64,000 nucleotides of DNA from Thioclava dalianensis (lineage in GTDB: Bacteria > Pseudomonadota > Alphaproteobacteria > Rhodobacterales > Rhodobacteraceae), in assembly GCF_000715505.1 (NCBI RefSeq), contig NZ_JHEH01000006.1, positions 1 to 64,000 of the forward strand, written 5' to 3'. Positions within the stretch are counted from its first letter, which is position 1; the number at the start of each line of letters is the position of its first letter. Positions 1 through 8,845 of the stretch are shown here, piece by piece. Made by a program: the position numbers and the translations under genes. Below the pieces are notes generated by a model. That model saw only the letters and a list, made by a program, of their open reading frames with translations, did not search any database and was not told the DNA's origin.

Positions 1-552
1 GGCGATCTCGGCGGCAGGTGTCGGGCCGCCGATCTGATCATCGACAATTGACAGCGCATCGCGGGTCTCTGACAGGCGCAGCATCGTTTTCACGAAGTTC
101 TGCCCATGCGCCGAGACCACCCAGCTTGTGCGCAGGATCGCATGGCGGCCTCCGGCGGCCATGATCCCCGTCTCGCCCGCGCGTTTGGATCTGCCATAGG
201 CGTTGAGCGGGCGGGCCTTGTCCTCGGGGGTCCATGGTTGGGAGCCCGACCCGTCAAAGACATAATCGGTCGAGATGTGCAGAAACGGAATGTCGAGCGC
301 GGCACAGGCCTGCGCCATTGCGGTGGGGGCGGCGCCGTTGATCACCGTGGCCAGATCTTCGTCTTCCTCGGCGCGATCCACGGCGGTGTAGGCGGCGGCA
401 TTGATGACGCAGCGCGGCGCATGCGCTCGGATCGCCGCGGCGCAGGCCGCAGGGTCGCTCAGATCGGCTGCGTCGCGTCCCAAAGCGGTGACCGTCGCTT
501 GGCGTTGCAACTGCGTGGCGACCTGACCGGTCTTGCCGAAGACGAGGATCAT
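1..552 (-). CDS. rfbD: dTDP-4-dehydrorhamnose reductase, 3' end beyond window
   Basis: Reduces dTDP-4-dehydro-L-rhamnose to dTDP-L-rhamnose, the last step of the rhamnose donor pathway in the cytoplasm. Reading from 552 down, the protein opens [12 protein letters not shown], a Rossmann nucleotide-binding start. It continues with the family signatures [10 protein letters not shown] and YGRSKRAGE (the YxxxK catalytic pair) and the segment LRTSWV. The frame is open to the left edge, so about 184 of the usual 280-300 residues are present. Its ATG overlaps the TGA of rfbB by four bases (ATGA), showing translational coupling in the order rfbC-rfbB-rfbD. rfbA would be expected to the left but cannot be seen. 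Confidence 0.93.
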   Translation of the reverse strand, partial: MILVFGKTGQVATQLQRQATVTALGRDAADLSDPAACAAAIRAHAPRCVINAAAYTAVDRAEEDEDLATVINGAAPTAMAQACAALDIPFLHISTDYVFDGSGSQPWTPEDKARPLNAYGRSKRAGETGIMAAGGRHAILRTSWVVSAHGQNFVKTMLRLSETRDALSIVDDQIGGPTPAAEIA

Positions 553-1598
553 CCGCTCACTCCCAGCCGCTTCCCCACGCCAGCGCGATCTTGCAGCGCG
601 CGCCACCAGATTTCATTGTCGAGATACCATTGCACGGTCTTTTCCAGCCCCTCGGCCAGCGTCACGCTCGGACGCCAGCCCAGCTCGGCGCGGATTCGCG
701 TGGGATCAATCGCATAGCGCGCATCATGGCCGGGCCGGTCGGTCACGAACTGGATCTGCTCTGCATAAGATCCATCGGCTTTCGGGCGCTTCTGATCGAG
801 GATGGCGCAGAGCATCTGTACCAGCTCAAGATTGCTGTGCTCGTTCTCGCCGCCGATGGCGTAGCTGCGCCCGGGCGCGCCCACCTCAAGCACGCGCAGC
901 AGCGCGTCGGCGTGATCCTCGACATAGAGCCAGTCGCGGATATTGCTGCCATCGCCATAAATCGGAAGCGGCTTGCCGGCCAATGCATTCAGGATGATCA
1001 CCGGGATCAGCTTTTCGGGGAAATGGAACGGGCCGTAATTGTTAGAGCAGTTGGTCAGCACGACCGGCAGGCCATAGGTCTCGTGCCACGCTCGAACCAG
1101 ATGGTCGGAGCTGGCCTTTGAGGCTGAATAGGGCGAGCGCGGATCGTATGGGGTGTTTTCCGTGAAGCGCTGCGCCAGGTCGTTTGGCAGCGAGCCGAAC
1201 ACCTCATCCGTCGAGATGTGATGAAAGCGAAACGTGTCAGGGCGGCTACGCGTCTCCCAATAGGCGCGCGCTGCCTCAAGCATGTTGTAGGTGCCGGTGA
1301 TATTGGTTTCGATGAAGGTGCCCGGCCCGTCAATCGAACGATCGACATGGCTTTCGGCGGCAAGATGCATCACTGCGTCGGGCTGATGGCGCGCGAACAC
1401 CGCATCAAGCGCCACACGGTCGCGAATATCGGCCTGTTCGAAGTGATAGTCGGGGTGATCTGCGACGCTGGCGACATTGTCGAGGCAGGCCGCATAGGTG
1501 AGCGCATCGAGATTGACGATGGCATGGCCGCGGGTGATCGCCAGTCTTACGACAGCAGAGCCGATGAACCCGGCGCCGCCGGTGACAAGGATCTTCAT
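549..1598 (-). CDS. rfbB: dTDP-glucose 4,6-dehydratase
   Basis: Converts dTDP-glucose to dTDP-4-dehydro-6-deoxyglucose with bound NAD. The 349-residue protein begins [16 protein letters not shown], the GxxGxxG nucleotide-binding loop. It then shows [10 protein letters not shown], the STDEVFG segment with the catalytic acidic residues, and [10 protein letters not shown] (catalytic YxxxK). Length is normal for the family. The longer frame begins five codons upstream at 1613. I chose 1598 because GGGAGGGG lies just upstream and the ATG overlaps the stop of rfbC as ATGA. It is the middle gene of a tightly coupled three-gene set. Confidence 0.97.
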   Translation of the reverse strand: MKILVTGGAGFIGSAVVRLAITRGHAIVNLDALTYAACLDNVASVADHPDYHFEQADIRDRVALDAVFARHQPDAVMHLAAESHVDRSIDGPGTFIETNITGTYNMLEAARAYWETRSRPDTFRFHHISTDEVFGSLPNDLAQRFTENTPYDPRSPYSASKASSDHLVRAWHETYGLPVVLTNCSNNYGPFHFPEKLIPVIILNALAGKPLPIYGDGSNIRDWLYVEDHADALLRVLEVGAPGRSYAIGGENEHSNLELVQMLCAILDQKRPKADGSYAEQIQFVTDRPGHDARYAIDPTRIRAELGWRPSVTLAEGLEKTVQWYLDNEIWWRALQDRAGVGKRLGVSG

Positions 1599-2164
1599 GC
1601 GGGCCCCTCCCAAGTGAAGGGGCTGTCGAGTTCCGCCAATCCGCTTGCGGCGGCGTCTTTGTCCGACAGGCGCGGGGTCATCCCATCGAGGCCCCAGTCA
1701 ATCGCAAGATCGGGGCAATCCCAGCGCAGCGCGCCTTCGGTCTCGGGGGCGTAGTAATCGGTGCATTTGTAGATGATTTCCGTGCCCGGCTCGTGGGTCA
1801 CGAAGCCATGGGCAAACCCTGCGGGCACAAGCAGCTGGCGTCCGTTCTCAAAGCTCAGCTCTGTGCCAAACCACTGGCCATAGGTCGGGCTGCCTTTGCG
1901 AATATCGACAGCCACATCCCAAAGCCGCCCCTTGCCGCAGCGGACAAGCTTGTCTTGCGCGTGGGGCGGGGCCTGAAAATGAAGCCCGCGAATGGTACCG
2001 GCTGCCTCGGAGAGCGAATGATTGTCCTGTACGAAATCAAGGGTGATCCCGTGCTCGGCCATGGTTTTCGCGTTATAGCTTTCGCTGAAAAACCCACGAC
2101 TGTCGCCAAATCGGGGCGGCGTCAGGATCAGGACGCCCGCGAGGGGGGTATGTTCGAGCTGCAC
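1595..2164 (-). CDS. rfbC: dTDP-4-dehydrorhamnose 3,5-epimerase
   Basis: Epimerises C3 and C5 of dTDP-4-dehydro-6-deoxyglucose, between the RfbB and RfbD steps. The 189-residue cupin protein has the family pattern RGFFSESYN near residue 25, QDNHSLSE, and GTIRGLHFQ carrying the catalytic histidine, followed by [18 protein letters not shown]. Length is typical. It starts with GTG; the codon immediately upstream in frame is TAA, so no earlier start is possible, and GAGAG lies upstream. First gene of the rfbC-rfbB-rfbD set, 90 bases downstream of flgI on the same strand. Rhamnose probably goes to a surface polysaccharide, though a role in flagellin glycosylation cannot be excluded. Confidence 0.96.
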   Translation of the reverse strand: MQLEHTPLAGVLILTPPRFGDSRGFFSESYNAKTMAEHGITLDFVQDNHSLSEAAGTIRGLHFQAPPHAQDKLVRCGKGRLWDVAVDIRKGSPTYGQWFGTELSFENGRQLLVPAGFAHGFVTHEPGTEIIYKCTDYYAPETEGALRWDCPDLAIDWGLDGMTPRLSDKDAAASGLAELDSPFTWEGPA

Positions 2165-2254
2165 TTAGGGTCTCTCGTCTCTCTGGGTCATCGGCAAAAT
2201 GGTCCAGAATGCGCCGAAAAGCCAGAGCGGAAACCTGTTGTGAGCGGGGCGGTC

Positions 2255-3352
2255 TCAGTTCACGATGAACTCTGCATGCAAGGCTCCTGCTGCGTTGATA
2301 CTTTTGAGGATGTCGATCATGTCGCGTGGGCTGACACCCAATGCGTTCAGCCCTGCCACGACCTGCGAGAGCGTGCTGCCTTCGTTGACCTCGGCCATGC
2401 GGATGCCGGGATCTTCCGTGATCGTTGCCTGGCTGCGTGGCACGACGACGGTTTCCCCCTCGGCGAAAGGATTGGGCTGCACGACGAGCGGGGCCTCCTC
2501 GACCTTGAGGGTCAGGTTGCCCTGACTGACGGCCACCCTCGAGATCCGAACGTCTTGGCCCATCACGATCGTACCGGACCGTTGATCGACGACGACACGG
2601 GCGCGCTGTTCCGGCTCGACCCCGAGGTTTTCGACTTTTCCGATCGCATGCGCGACGGAGCGCGCGCCGGTGGCGCGAATGTCGAGTGCAACGGTTCCGC
2701 CATCGAGCATCTCGGCCACCCGGCGCCCGTAGGCGCTGTTGATCACGGTCTCAATCCGGCCCGCAGTGGTAAAGTCCGGGGTGCGCAATGCCAGTCGCAC
2801 TTGGCTCAGATCGTTGATCGCGAAGTCGATCTCTCGCTCAACCCGGCCGCCTGCGGGGATATTGCCCGAGGTGGGCACGCCCTGTGTCACGCTCGCGCCA
2901 GCGCCTTCGGCCACCGCGCCGCCTGCGATGATGGTGCCTTGTGAGACGACATAGATCTCGCCATCTGCCGCCTTCAGAGGCGTCATGACGAGGGTGCCGC
3001 CAAGCAGGCTTTTGGCATCGCCAATAGCCGAGACGGTGACGTCGATCTGGCTGCCCGCACGCGAAAAGGGCGGTAGGGTCGCAGTCACCATGACGGCGGC
3101 CACGTTCTTGGGGCGAAACTGCTCACCGGTGACATTCACGCCCAGCCGCTCCAGCATGCTCGACATGATCTCTTCGGTGAAGGGGGCGTTGCGCAGCCCG
3201 TCGCCCGTGCCATTAAGGCCGACCACAAGCCCGTAGCCGACAAGGGCATTGCCGCGCACGCCGTCGAATTCCACCAGATCCTTGATGCGGATCGGTGTGG
3301 CACCGGCGAGGCCTGGACTCAGGAATAACAGCAGGAGCAGGCATTTCAGCAT
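2255..3352 (-). CDS. flgI: flagellar P-ring protein FlgI
   Basis: Forms the periplasmic P ring that acts as a bushing for the flagellar rod in peptidoglycan. The 365-residue protein has a Sec signal peptide (MLKCLLLLLFLSPGLAGA) and then the characteristic IRIKDLVEFDGVRGNALVGYG, a near-invariant FlgI N-terminus. Family segments NVAAVMVTATLPPF and GTLVMTPLKAADG follow, and the C-terminus contains GSTLSQVVAGLNALGV. Length is normal. Its ATG shares one base with the flgL stop codon (TGATG). It is last in motB-flgE-flgK-flgL-flgI. The partner L-ring gene flgH is not in the window. Confidence 0.97.
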   Translation of the reverse strand: MLKCLLLLLFLSPGLAGATPIRIKDLVEFDGVRGNALVGYGLVVGLNGTGDGLRNAPFTEEIMSSMLERLGVNVTGEQFRPKNVAAVMVTATLPPFSRAGSQIDVTVSAIGDAKSLLGGTLVMTPLKAADGEIYVVSQGTIIAGGAVAEGAGASVTQGVPTSGNIPAGGRVEREIDFAINDLSQVRLALRTPDFTTAGRIETVINSAYGRRVAEMLDGGTVALDIRATGARSVAHAIGKVENLGVEPEQRARVVVDQRSGTIVMGQDVRISRVAVSQGNLTLKVEEAPLVVQPNPFAEGETVVVPRSQATITEDPGIRMAEVNEGSTLSQVVAGLNALGVSPRDMIDILKSINAAGALHAEFIVN

Positions 3353-4365
3353 CAGATATAATCCGCCAATGTCAGCCGCGAGAGGCGTCCGGTCAGGGTG
3401 TAGAGCGTTTCAAGCTGGGTCGTCATCGCCTCAAGCGCGGAGGCCGTTTCATAAGGATCGGCGGCGACAAGCCCGTTGCGTGCGATTTGTAGCGCCGTGC
3501 CCTCGGCCGCGTTGCGCGTTGCCGCATCCGCGACCCGTCCTTGGTGCGCCCCAATATCGGCCACCAGAGATGTAAGTGTATAATTCCCCGTCATAATCGC
3601 CTCGCCTGAGGCGGCTGCAAGCTGACCGCGCATGGCCGCGTTTCCGGCAAAGAGCCCATCTGCGGTCAGGGCCGCGATTGCAAATCCCTTGAGCACATCG
3701 CGCAGCCGGGGGTCGGCGGCGGAACTGGTGATCTGTGTGACCTCCGAGTCAGCGACGCGATAGGATACGGGTTGGCTGTCATCGCCCTGATAGGCCGTAT
3801 CGAGAAACCCGCCGCCGCCGGGTGGCGCATCGAACCAGTCCGAGACCCGCGAAACGACTTCCTGCGCGGTCGTGGCGCCCGCGATCTCAGTTGTGAGGGC
3901 TGCAAGCAAGTCATCCGGCGTCGGAAGGGGGGCCGTGTCGCGCGCGATGCCGCTAAAGAGATACTGTCCCGCCGCGTTCGTGTTGAGCGCGGAGATCACT
4001 GTGTCAAACATCACCGAAGCGTCCGCAACGGCGGCGTCGACAAGGGTCGGGTTCGCCTCGTTCGAGGAGGACAGGATCGTTGCGCCGATCTGATCCGAGA
4101 GGGATTGGATCGTCCCCAGTGAGGCCTGCATCGTGTCGAGCGCGAGCGTGGCCTCGGATGTGACGATCTTGTAGCTCTCTAACATCGTCAGGCTGCGGTT
4201 GATGCCGGAAAACGCGCTGAAATCGCCCCCCAGCGCCGCGCCGGTGTCTTTCTTTTCCCCGGTCACCACCTCCTCTGAGAGCCGGTTCAGGGTCGATTTG
4301 AGCTGTGCGTTGTGATGGCGCAGCGTGTAGTTTTGCGCCATGTCACCGATGGAAAGATAAGCCAT
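3352..4365 (-). CDS. flgL: flagellar hook-associated protein 3 (FlgL)
   Basis: Second hook-filament junction protein, joining FlgK to the flagellin filament outside the cell. The 337-residue protein is flagellin-like at both ends: an N-terminal helix with LRHHNAQLKSTLNRLSEEV and a C-terminal helix with ASALEAMTTQLETLYTLTGR, between which lies a less conserved loop region. GGAGCTG lies seven bases before the start, inside the end of flgK. Position after flgK and the flagellin-like ends identify it as FlgL. The sequence is divergent from enterobacterial FlgL, as usual in Rhodobacterales. Confidence 0.87.
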   Translation of the reverse strand: MAYLSIGDMAQNYTLRHHNAQLKSTLNRLSEEVVTGEKKDTGAALGGDFSAFSGINRSLTMLESYKIVTSEATLALDTMQASLGTIQSLSDQIGATILSSSNEANPTLVDAAVADASVMFDTVISALNTNAAGQYLFSGIARDTAPLPTPDDLLAALTTEIAGATTAQEVVSRVSDWFDAPPGGGGFLDTAYQGDDSQPVSYRVADSEVTQITSSAADPRLRDVLKGFAIAALTADGLFAGNAAMRGQLAAASGEAIMTGNYTLTSLVADIGAHQGRVADAATRNAAEGTALQIARNGLVAADPYETASALEAMTTQLETLYTLTGRLSRLTLADYI

Positions 4366-4367
4366 GT

Positions 4368-5825
4368 TTACAGCTCCAGAAGCGTTTTGATCAGCGTGTC
4401 GATGGTCGAGATGACGCGCGCATTGGCGGCGTAGGATTGCTCGACCGCCATCAGCATTTGCAACTCGTTGTCGGTGTCGACGCCGTCGGCGAGAACCAAT
4501 TCATTCAGCGATTGATGGCGGGCGCTTGTGAAACTTTGGGTCAGCTCTGCGGTTTGGCGCTTGCTTGAGTAGTCCGATATCAGGGCTGCCGCGAGATCGG
4601 AGGCATTGTGTTGGCCGCCGCCGAAGCTCCCCGAGGCCGGAATCCGCTCGGCATGAAGCGCATCGGTGAGCGCGGAGAGGATTTGCGGATTGCCCGAAGT
4701 GCCGGGGCTTGCCGCGCCCAGGCCATCGCGCAAGTGCCACAGCGCGCCGCCTTGTTCTGGATCGGCGATCGGGTTGATCGAGATCCGTTTGGCAAGTCCG
4801 ACCGTGTCGAGCGGATCCACCGGGCCGCCCGCAATGGTGAACAGACCCGGATCGCCGGCGGGCAAGGTGGGATCAATCGCGGGATCCGAGAAGCGGTCGA
4901 TGAGATCGCGCGCAAAGCCGTCCAGTTGGGATTGCGCGCGCGGGGCCAGCTCATCGCGTATCGCAAACAGTGCGCCCAGGCTGCCGCCTCCCATCTGGCG
5001 GTCGTCCGAGGTCGACAGAGCGGTGCCCTTGAGGGACAGGCCGGACAGAGCACCCGACGCCTGTGTCATATCGGCGGTGATGATGCCTGCGCCGGAGAAG
5101 GTGATTTCCGCGGGATTGCCCTCGAGCAGAACGACACCGCCGGTGGTGTAGAGACTGATCTGTTGTTGATCGCGCTGAATTTGGCGGACCGGCACGATGG
5201 CGGAGAGTCGGTCGACCAGCACCTGTCTTTGGTCGAGCATCGCGCTGGCATCGCGTCCCGACGCATCTTGCGACAGGATCGTGGTGTTGAGCGCGTCAAT
5301 CTGGACGAGGGTCTCATTGAGCAGGCTGACCTGATCAGCGATCGCGTGATCGGCATCCATCCGGGCCTGCTGGATCGAAGAGCTGGTATCATTGAGATGG
5401 GTCGCAATGGCCGATGCGGCGTCGCGCACCGTGGAGAGCCGCGCCTCGCTGTCGGGACGGCTCGCAGCTTCGACCAGCGCGGCTTCGAGCGTGACGATCC
5501 GGGCCGATAACGAGCCGGGCATGTCCGGGTCGCCGATCCAGCCCTCCATATCCGCGAAGAAATCGCTGCGCAGACTTGCGTTTTGATCGGCGGCATCTGC
5601 CAGCCGCCGATCTTGCAGGACCGTCTCATTGGTGAGGCGTGCGATGCCGGAGACCTTCACGCCCGCACCGCCGCCTGCGAGCGTGCGCGTGGTCAGTTGC
5701 ACCTCGCGTCTTGCATAGCCTTCGGTCATTGCATTCGCCGTGTTGGAGGCCACGACCTCGGCCATCCGGGAGGCGGCGTTCAGCCCGGACATTGCGTTGG
5801 AAAGCGAGCGCGTGATGCTCATCAT
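4368..5825 (-). CDS. flgK: flagellar hook-associated protein 1 (FlgK)
   Basis: First hook-filament junction protein. The 485-residue protein starts with the rod/hook-type motif SNAMSGLNAASRMAEVVASNTANAMTEGY split over residues 8-36 (ANTA/SNTAN box). It has a long helical region near 90-200 and the conserved C-terminal pattern DTDNELQMLMAVEQSYAANAR that also occurs in hook and rod proteins. Two ATG codons lie side by side; AGGAGG is better spaced from the second (5822), so the true protein may be one residue shorter. Two bases separate its stop from flgL. Confidence 0.92.
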   Translation of the reverse strand: MMSITRSLSNAMSGLNAASRMAEVVASNTANAMTEGYARREVQLTTRTLAGGGAGVKVSGIARLTNETVLQDRRLADAADQNASLRSDFFADMEGWIGDPDMPGSLSARIVTLEAALVEAASRPDSEARLSTVRDAASAIATHLNDTSSSIQQARMDADHAIADQVSLLNETLVQIDALNTTILSQDASGRDASAMLDQRQVLVDRLSAIVPVRQIQRDQQQISLYTTGGVVLLEGNPAEITFSGAGIITADMTQASGALSGLSLKGTALSTSDDRQMGGGSLGALFAIRDELAPRAQSQLDGFARDLIDRFSDPAIDPTLPAGDPGLFTIAGGPVDPLDTVGLAKRISINPIADPEQGGALWHLRDGLGAASPGTSGNPQILSALTDALHAERIPASGSFGGGQHNASDLAAALISDYSSKRQTAELTQSFTSARHQSLNELVLADGVDTDNELQMLMAVEQSYAANARVISTIDTLIKTLLEL

Positions 5826-5852
5826 GGCCTCCTGTCAGAGATCCGGATTGGA

Positions 5853-7184
5853 TCAGCGTTTGATATTGGTCGTTTCCTGAAGCATTTCGTCGACCGTCTG
5901 GATGACCTTGGCGTTGGACGAATAGGCCCGCTGGGTCTGGATCAGGTTCGTCAGTTCCTGCGCGACATCGACGGTGGAGCCTTCGCGGGCGTAGCCCTCA
6001 ACCGAGCCGGTCGGGCCGTCGCCTGCATCCCACAGGAAGAAAGACCCGGAGGTCGGCGAGACCTGATAGGTCTGGTTGTCGAGCGCGGTCAGCCCGTTCT
6101 GATTGGGCACATCGACCAGAGGGATCTGATAGACGGTGCGAATAAAGCCCGTGTCATAGGTGGCCTTGATGTAGCCGTTCTCGTCGATCTCGACATCGGT
6201 GAGATTGCCGACGGGCGATCCGTCCTTGTTGATCGCGGTCGGTGCGAAGCTGTCGGACAGTTGGGTCAGACCGTTGGTGTCGCCGATCTTGCCGATGGTC
6301 ATTTCCAGCGGTCCGCCTGCGACCGTCAGGTCGAGCTTGCCGGTCGCCGCGTCATAACCGCCCCCGGAATTGACCACGACAGAGGCGAGCGTGCCGCCCG
6401 ATCCGCGGGTGGCGTCAAAGGTCAGGGTATATTCGCCGATAATGCTTTCATCGACGGCCGTCCCGGTGTCGTCGATGGTGGCGGAATCGCGAATCACCAT
6501 CGTCCATTCGTTCGAGCTTCCCGAGGCAGGAATCGTGGGCGTGAAGGAGATGTCGAGCGTCTCCGACGTGCCGAGATTGCCGAAATACTCGACAGAGAGC
6601 GGAAGCGTGTCTCCCGGGGCCGAAGCCTCGGTCTGAACCGCAGGAAGGTTGACCCCGAGATTCATTTTCGTTGTCGGGTCGCCCGCAGATTGGTTTGCAT
6701 TGATCACGACGGGTTGCAGCGCAGAGACCGTATCGCGCGGGAGCACGGGCATCGTGCCATCGGCATTGGCGGGCCACCCGAGCAGCACCAGCCCCGATGC
6801 GGTCTTGAGCGTGCCGTCCGCATCGGTGCGGAATGCGCCGGTCGTGGTCATCATCAGCGGCTGCTCGCCCGTATTGTTATCGACCGTCACGGAGGGCACG
6901 ACCGGGAGCATCCCGCGCCCCGACACCGCGATGTCGAGGGCGTTTTCGGTCGCCACGAGTGAGCCACGCTCCTCAATCAGGCGATTGGTGGCTGCGCGCA
7001 CGCCGCCCGAGGAATACGACCCGGCGCCACGCGCCTGATCGATCACCATGCTTTCGAATTCAGCGACGGCACGTTTATAGCCATAGGTGCCTGAGTTCGC
7101 GATGTTGTCGGAGATCGTCGCGAGCCGCGTCGCATTCGCGGCCAAACCAGCGACACCGGCGTTCAACGAAGAGGAAATGGACAT
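5853..7184 (-). CDS. flgE: flagellar hook protein FlgE
   Basis: Builds the flagellar hook, the universal joint between rod and filament. The 443-residue protein has the N-terminal rod/hook motif LNAGVAGLAANATRLATISDNIANSGTYG, broken here over residues 7-35, followed by GYKRAVAEFESMV. The C-terminus VDVAQELTNLIQTQRAYSSNAKVIQTVDEML is the standard hook-protein ending. A domain of beta-rich sequence lies between. The Shine-Dalgarno is weak. A CtrA-like box lies about 55 bases upstream (7240-7255). Lies second in the operon after motB, with a 96-base gap. Confidence 0.94.
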   Translation of the reverse strand: MSISSSLNAGVAGLAANATRLATISDNIANSGTYGYKRAVAEFESMVIDQARGAGSYSSGGVRAATNRLIEERGSLVATENALDIAVSGRGMLPVVPSVTVDNNTGEQPLMMTTTGAFRTDADGTLKTASGLVLLGWPANADGTMPVLPRDTVSALQPVVINANQSAGDPTTKMNLGVNLPAVQTEASAPGDTLPLSVEYFGNLGTSETLDISFTPTIPASGSSNEWTMVIRDSATIDDTGTAVDESIIGEYTLTFDATRGSGGTLASVVVNSGGGYDAATGKLDLTVAGGPLEMTIGKIGDTNGLTQLSDSFAPTAINKDGSPVGNLTDVEIDENGYIKATYDTGFIRTVYQIPLVDVPNQNGLTALDNQTYQVSPTSGSFFLWDAGDGPTGSVEGYAREGSTVDVAQELTNLIQTQRAYSSNAKVIQTVDEMLQETTNIKR

Positions 7185-7239
7185 GGAGGCGCCTTTCTGC
7201 TGCTGCGTCCTGATGGGCTGAACACTGCAGCAGACGTCT

Positions 7240-7255
7240 TTAATATCGTCCTAAC
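7240..7255 (+). promoter_or_regulatory. CtrA-like box upstream of flgE
   Basis: TTAA-N7-CTAAC, one base off the full CtrA consensus TTAA-N7-TTAAC, in the gap between motB and flgE. CtrA directly controls flagellar operons in several alphaproteobacteria. The mismatch and the orientation opposite to flgE make this a weak call. Confidence 0.35.
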
Positions 7256-7280
7256 GTTTCAAATTTTTCCTAGTTTCCCT

Positions 7281-8084
7281 TCACAGGCGGCTGCGCAGCA
7301 AAATCACTTCGATACGGTTGTTACGCAGGTCGAGAGCGGCCGGCACGCTAGGCTTACGATCGGCAAAGCCCGTCACGCGGGCGATCCTGCCCGGAGCAAA
7401 GTCGGCCTCTTCCAGCAGGCGGCGCATCGTTTGGGCGCGGGCCGCCGAGAGCTCCCAGACAGGGATTCGCTTGAGCATATGCGGATAGGCGCGCGTGTGG
7501 CCGTTGATGGCGACACTGTTGTTCACCAGCCCGAAAACCGTGCTGAGCATCTGCGCAAGTTCGCGGGTGATCGGCTCAGGCGTGTCGCTTTCGGGCGAGA
7601 AGAGCGGCTCTCCCGGCAGGTCGAAAAACTCCACGATCAACCCTTCATCGGTCAATTTCGTCACGATATGGCGGGCCAGTTGCTGACTGACCATGGACTC
7701 GCCACCGATGCCCATCAGCGCCTCTTCGATCTTGCGAAGCTCGGCGTCGTTCTCAGAGCTTTGACTTTCGCCGGGCTGAATCTGCGCCGCACCTGAGCCG
7801 CTATGCGCCAGTGTTTCGGCGGTGAAGACAGAATCGCCCCCAAAGGAGCCATCGCCGCCGCCCGAGACCCGGTTGAACGGAATCGTCGGACTGAAGTAAT
7901 CCGCAATCCCTTTGCGTTGCTTTTCAGTTGTTGCATTGAGCAACCACATCAGCAGAAAAAACGCCATCATCGCGGTCACGAAATCGGCGTAAGCCACTTT
8001 CCATGCGCCACCGTGATGACCGCCTCCACCAGAGACTTTTTTTCGTTTGATGATGATCGGAGTTGCCGCGTCACGCGTACCCAT
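7281..8084 (-). CDS. motB: flagellar motor stator protein MotB
   Basis: Stator subunit that conducts ions with MotA and anchors to peptidoglycan. The 267-residue protein has a basic N-terminus (IIIKRKKV), then the family's single membrane helix with the ion-binding aspartate in YADFVTAMMAFFLLMWLL. A plug/linker follows, then an OmpA-like peptidoglycan-binding domain containing INGHTRAY and ELSAARAQTMRRLLEE. AGGGGGATGAC precedes the ATG. It is the first gene of the flagellar operon. motA is not adjacent, so its partner must be elsewhere. Confidence 0.95.
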   Translation of the reverse strand: MGTRDAATPIIIKRKKVSGGGGHHGGAWKVAYADFVTAMMAFFLLMWLLNATTEKQRKGIADYFSPTIPFNRVSGGGDGSFGGDSVFTAETLAHSGSGAAQIQPGESQSSENDAELRKIEEALMGIGGESMVSQQLARHIVTKLTDEGLIVEFFDLPGEPLFSPESDTPEPITRELAQMLSTVFGLVNNSVAINGHTRAYPHMLKRIPVWELSAARAQTMRRLLEEADFAPGRIARVTGFADRKPSVPAALDLRNNRIEVILLRSRL

Positions 8085-8175
8085 GTCATCCCCCTATTTT
8101 CACCCAAGAGGAGGTCTAACAGTCGTCGGTTTACGGGGCGTTGACAGATAAAATGCCTGAGATTTCTTGTTGCCC

Positions 8176-8209
8176 TTGTCGTGGCGCCGACACTTGCTAG
8201 ATTTGCACA
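8176..8209 (+). promoter_or_regulatory. candidate promoter giving a leaderless pqiA transcript
   Basis: TTGTCG (8176-8181), a 16-base spacer, then an extended -10 TGC-TAGATT (8198-8203). The -10 lies exactly where transcription would begin at the A of the pqiA ATG (8210). There is no Shine-Dalgarno before this ATG, which fits a leaderless message. Inferred from spacing only. Confidence 0.4.
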
Positions 8210-8845
8210 ATGGCGAGAGTACCAAATCCAGACTTGGGAGATCTGCGCGGGCTGATTGCCTGTCCGCGATGCGATTTGCTCCATCATACCCAGCAGCTAT
8301 CGGATGGCGAACGCGCCAAATGCGCGCGCTGCGGCAGCTTGCTGATCTGGCCGCGCACGGGGGCGTTTTTGCATGTGGTGGCCTTCTCCTTCACGGGGAT
8401 GATCCTGATGATCGGTGCGATCTTTTTCCCGTTCCTCAAGATCTCGGCACAGGGGCTGTCGCATGAAAGCTCGATCTTCGGCGTAGCCATGGCGTTTTCC
8501 GACGGCTGGATCGCGCCGCTGGCTCTTGCGGTTCTGGCGATGATCGTGGCGCTTCCGGTCTTTCGGTTCGCCGCCTTGATCTATACCCTGTGGCCTCTTG
8601 CCAATGGGCGCCCGGCCTATCGGCACAGCACAACCGTGTTTCGTCTGGTCGAGGAATTGCAACCTTGGGCGATGGCGGAGATTTTCATCATCGGCACAGC
8701 GGTGGCGCTCGTGAAGGTTGCGGGGCTTGCCTCTGTCTCACTCGGACCGGCCTTTTGGGCCTTCTGTGTCCTGATCATCGTGATCGCGCTGAAAAACAGC
8801 TTCATGAGCAATTGGACCATATGGGACGCCATATCGCAGAAATAG
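8210..8845 (+). CDS. pqiA: PqiA-like membrane protein, N-terminal half
   Basis: Half-size PqiA (paraquat-inducible protein A family), an inner-membrane part of an MCE lipid transport system. The 211 residues open with a rubredoxin-like zinc ribbon (CPRC near residue 18 and CARC near residue 42). Four hydrophobic segments follow, including VVAFSFTGMILMIGAIFFPF and the last near residues 180-200. E. coli PqiA is about 417 residues with two such units in one chain; here they are two proteins. The following gene overlaps its end by 25 bases in another frame. No ribosome binding site is visible, so translation may be leaderless. Confidence 0.88.
   Translation: MARVPNPDLGDLRGLIACPRCDLLHHTQQLSDGERAKCARCGSLLIWPRTGAFLHVVAFSFTGMILMIGAIFFPFLKISAQGLSHESSIFGVAMAFSDGWIAPLALAVLAMIVALPVFRFAALIYTLWPLANGRPAYRHSTTVFRLVEELQPWAMAEIFIIGTAVALVKVAGLASVSLGPAFWAFCVLIIVIALKNSFMSNWTIWDAISQK

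Noticed and set aside
8141-8169. TTGACA at 8141 as the main pqiA promoter
   Set aside because: The -35 is perfect, but no acceptable -10 lies 16-18 bases downstream (TTCTTG). The extended -10 at 8198 fits better.
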